From assembly GCA_021234535.1 (NCBI GenBank), contig CM037839.1, positions 25,097,196 through 25,161,195 on the forward strand: a DNA stretch of 64,000 nt, given 5' to 3'. Each line of letters begins with the position of its first letter. Position 1 is the stretch's first letter. Under the pieces are notes generated by a model. It searched no databases, was not told the DNA's origin, and saw only the letters and a program-made list of their open reading frames with translations. The stretch comes from Stichopus chloronotus (Eukaryota; Echinodermata; Holothuroidea; Aspidochirotida; Stichopodidae). Shown in pieces: positions 62,080 to 64,000 of the stretch. Position numbers and translations under genes: made by a program.

Positions 62080-64000
62080 GGCTTTACACTAACATTTTGA
62101 TTACAGAAGTAACTAAAGGCAGGTAACGTAGCTGTTACACTTTAAATTTGTTGCGAGTGTAAATGAAGTCTAAATCTTACATTTAATAGCTGAACTTACT
62201 GGAGTTATTTTAAAACAAGCAAATAAATTTCCAAGAAAGCACATAGTATTCAGTAATGGTTTGTACATCATAGGATGACGTCATCAGCATGACAGGATGT
62301 TTTTCCTATTCGGCTTAAAAGGTGCGTTCGTCCTCGGACTTTAATAATAACGTTTGGACTATTAATTACCAGGATGAATAAAAGCCGAATATTATCTCAA
62401 ATATATCAGAGATTCTCTCAGCGCTTCACTGCGGTTTCCATCACTGGTCCAAAGATCTCACAAGGTCTTTATTTTAAATACGCGGCAGTCTTAATTTAAG
62501 AGTTTTGCCACTGAAAACTTAGGGAAATTGTTATCGATTTTCTGGCAAATCCCAAAGAAAGTTTCCGTTTCTTGTCAAGCAGATGAAAAGAGAAAATGTA
62601 AGGTTTAACAGCTGGTATTCTCTTGGGATAACGGCTGCACAATTCTTCATGAAAATTGCAAGAAGCTAAAGAAGAAAAGAAAGAAGAAAGAAAAGACACA
62701 CACACACACACAAAAAGGGAATCAGGAAAAATTCATGGAAGCCTCCTTGGTCTAAAACCTCAATCGGTTTTTGTTTCGCGTAAATGGTCTCCAGAGTATA
62801 CTGCACATGATGTCGGCCTTCGTTTCATCGGCGAGGCGCTACTCTAGAAGGGAGATATCTAGGTTTTGTAAACAGATTTACTGGGTTATAATGCTTTTAA
62901 GAATCGGCACATGATAGTGGCAGTCTCTGGATTTATAGCTATCCACCCTCCGTCAAACTTTGATCAAAACGTATACGGGACATCCAAAGATATCCATAAA
63001 GTTCTCCTCCAAAGTATGAGTTCCAGGATACACTGAGTCAGTTGTCGGTCTTCGTTTCATATAAATACATGATTTTAGTGTGCTTTACATAAAAGCTTTT
63101 TTTTTTTGCTTCTCTGCTTTTTTTTTTGCTTCTTTACATTTTTCTTCGGGGGGGGGGGAGCGGGGGTGGGGACTGAGTTTCTTTCCTTTTTACCTTTTTC
63201 CTTTCGCTCTGGCGGGCCGCCCAAACTTCAACTGAATGACACACTGTGTGACTTAAAAGCGTCCCTTGAAACTCGGTCCGTACACTTTAATATTCCATAA
63301 CGTACATAGTATGCTTGCTCATTACAAAAAGAAAAAGAAGAAGAAGAAAAAAGAAGTCCAGTGAAAGGTATCCTGCTTAGCATGCATGGTCAAACGAAAA
63401 ACTTGCAATTATTAACAACAGACCGTCAAGCAAAGAATGTATAAATATTGTCTATTAAACAAAGATCCAGAAAGGACAGGAAATATGTTACCATGCTGCT
63501 TGCTCAACTGTTTAGAAATGTCACATTTGGCGGACGCCCATGGTTCCCCCATGCATTCAAGCATCTCCCCATCCCAAACATTCGTCATTGTAACGTTGCT
63601 GTTGCATAAAAGTGATTTAATACATTTATCTCCAAAGTAAAGTCCTATCATGTGTGGTCACGGAAGTTGGTGAAACATACAGGGGAAGGGAATTTCTTTG
63701 ATTCTGTTTGTTGGGTATACCGTAAGAAACGATTCAAATTCGTGATGTTACTACGATTTTAGTATTGTTCAACTTGTTAGAAATACCATCACCAAGCTTA
63801 TGAACATATGCAAAAGTGATGTATTTATTTTCTTTCGTTTTCATGATACAACAAATGTTGAACTTGATTCTCACCTAACTTCAGGAAAAGACCACAGAAT
63901 GAACCTAAATACAGAAATCTTGTTTTAAAAGATTCTGAGATACTCTTATTTTTAAATCAACTTTAACCTTGTTCGAATCGCCGCGAACGTGAAAGCGTAG
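62080..64000. other. Right end, no exon confirmed
   Basis: Two minus-strand frames (62711-62496 and 63651-63412) look mildly coding but lack paired splice sites. A (CA)n tract lies near 62697-62713 and a G run near 63149-63160. Upstream exons of the 60.2-kb gene may be here or beyond the window. Confidence 0.35.

Overview
This is a eukaryotic, intron-rich, AT-rich animal window. The proteins, the spliced gene structures and the mix of BEL/Pao, CR1/L2-like LINE and short DNA transposons suggest a marine invertebrate deuterostome. An echinoderm, possibly a sea cucumber, is my best guess, but no species marker is decisive. Most genes had to be assembled from short exons by matching splice phase, because long open frames here are mostly chance or repeats.

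Layout from left to right. Positions 1-2877 hold two head-to-tail mobile elements carrying a 144-bp minisatellite rich in AGGTCA motifs; the second is interrupted by a decayed BEL/Pao retrotransposon. Positions 3475-3570 (+) are the last coding exon of an SCP2-type sterol carrier protein ending in the peroxisomal signal SKL; its other exons lie off-window. Positions 16285-9822 (-) are a complete seven-exon BABAM1/MERIT40 gene (342 aa), convergent with SCP2. Positions 17.6-19.8 kb hold a long inverted repeat split by a LINE reverse-transcriptase fragment. Positions 26998-23631 (-) are a three-exon gene (323 aa) that I cannot assign to any family; its first intron carries a third copy of the AGGTCA element. 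Positions 28015-29219 are a CACTG-ended DNA transposon, and a LINE 3' tail ends near 31.94 kb. Positions 35402-44758 (+) are a complete membralin/TMEM259 gene of nine exons (709 aa), plus one candidate in-frame cassette exon. From 45 kb to 60 kb I see no gene, only repeats: a TTAA-flanked MITE, a 205-bp ATGT microsatellite and decayed tandem repeats. Positions 60487-60235 (-) are the last exon of an unidentified gene that continues to the right.

The recognised genes are unrelated housekeeping loci: peroxisomal lipid handling, the BRCA1-A/BRISC deubiquitinase complexes, and ER membrane quality control. They do not form a functional cluster. The less ordinary content is the nuclear-receptor-like AGGTCA arrays carried by a repeat family, the orphan three-exon gene, the extra membralin exon, and several nested or palindromic repeat structures. 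All family assignments come from recalled motifs and were not database-checked.
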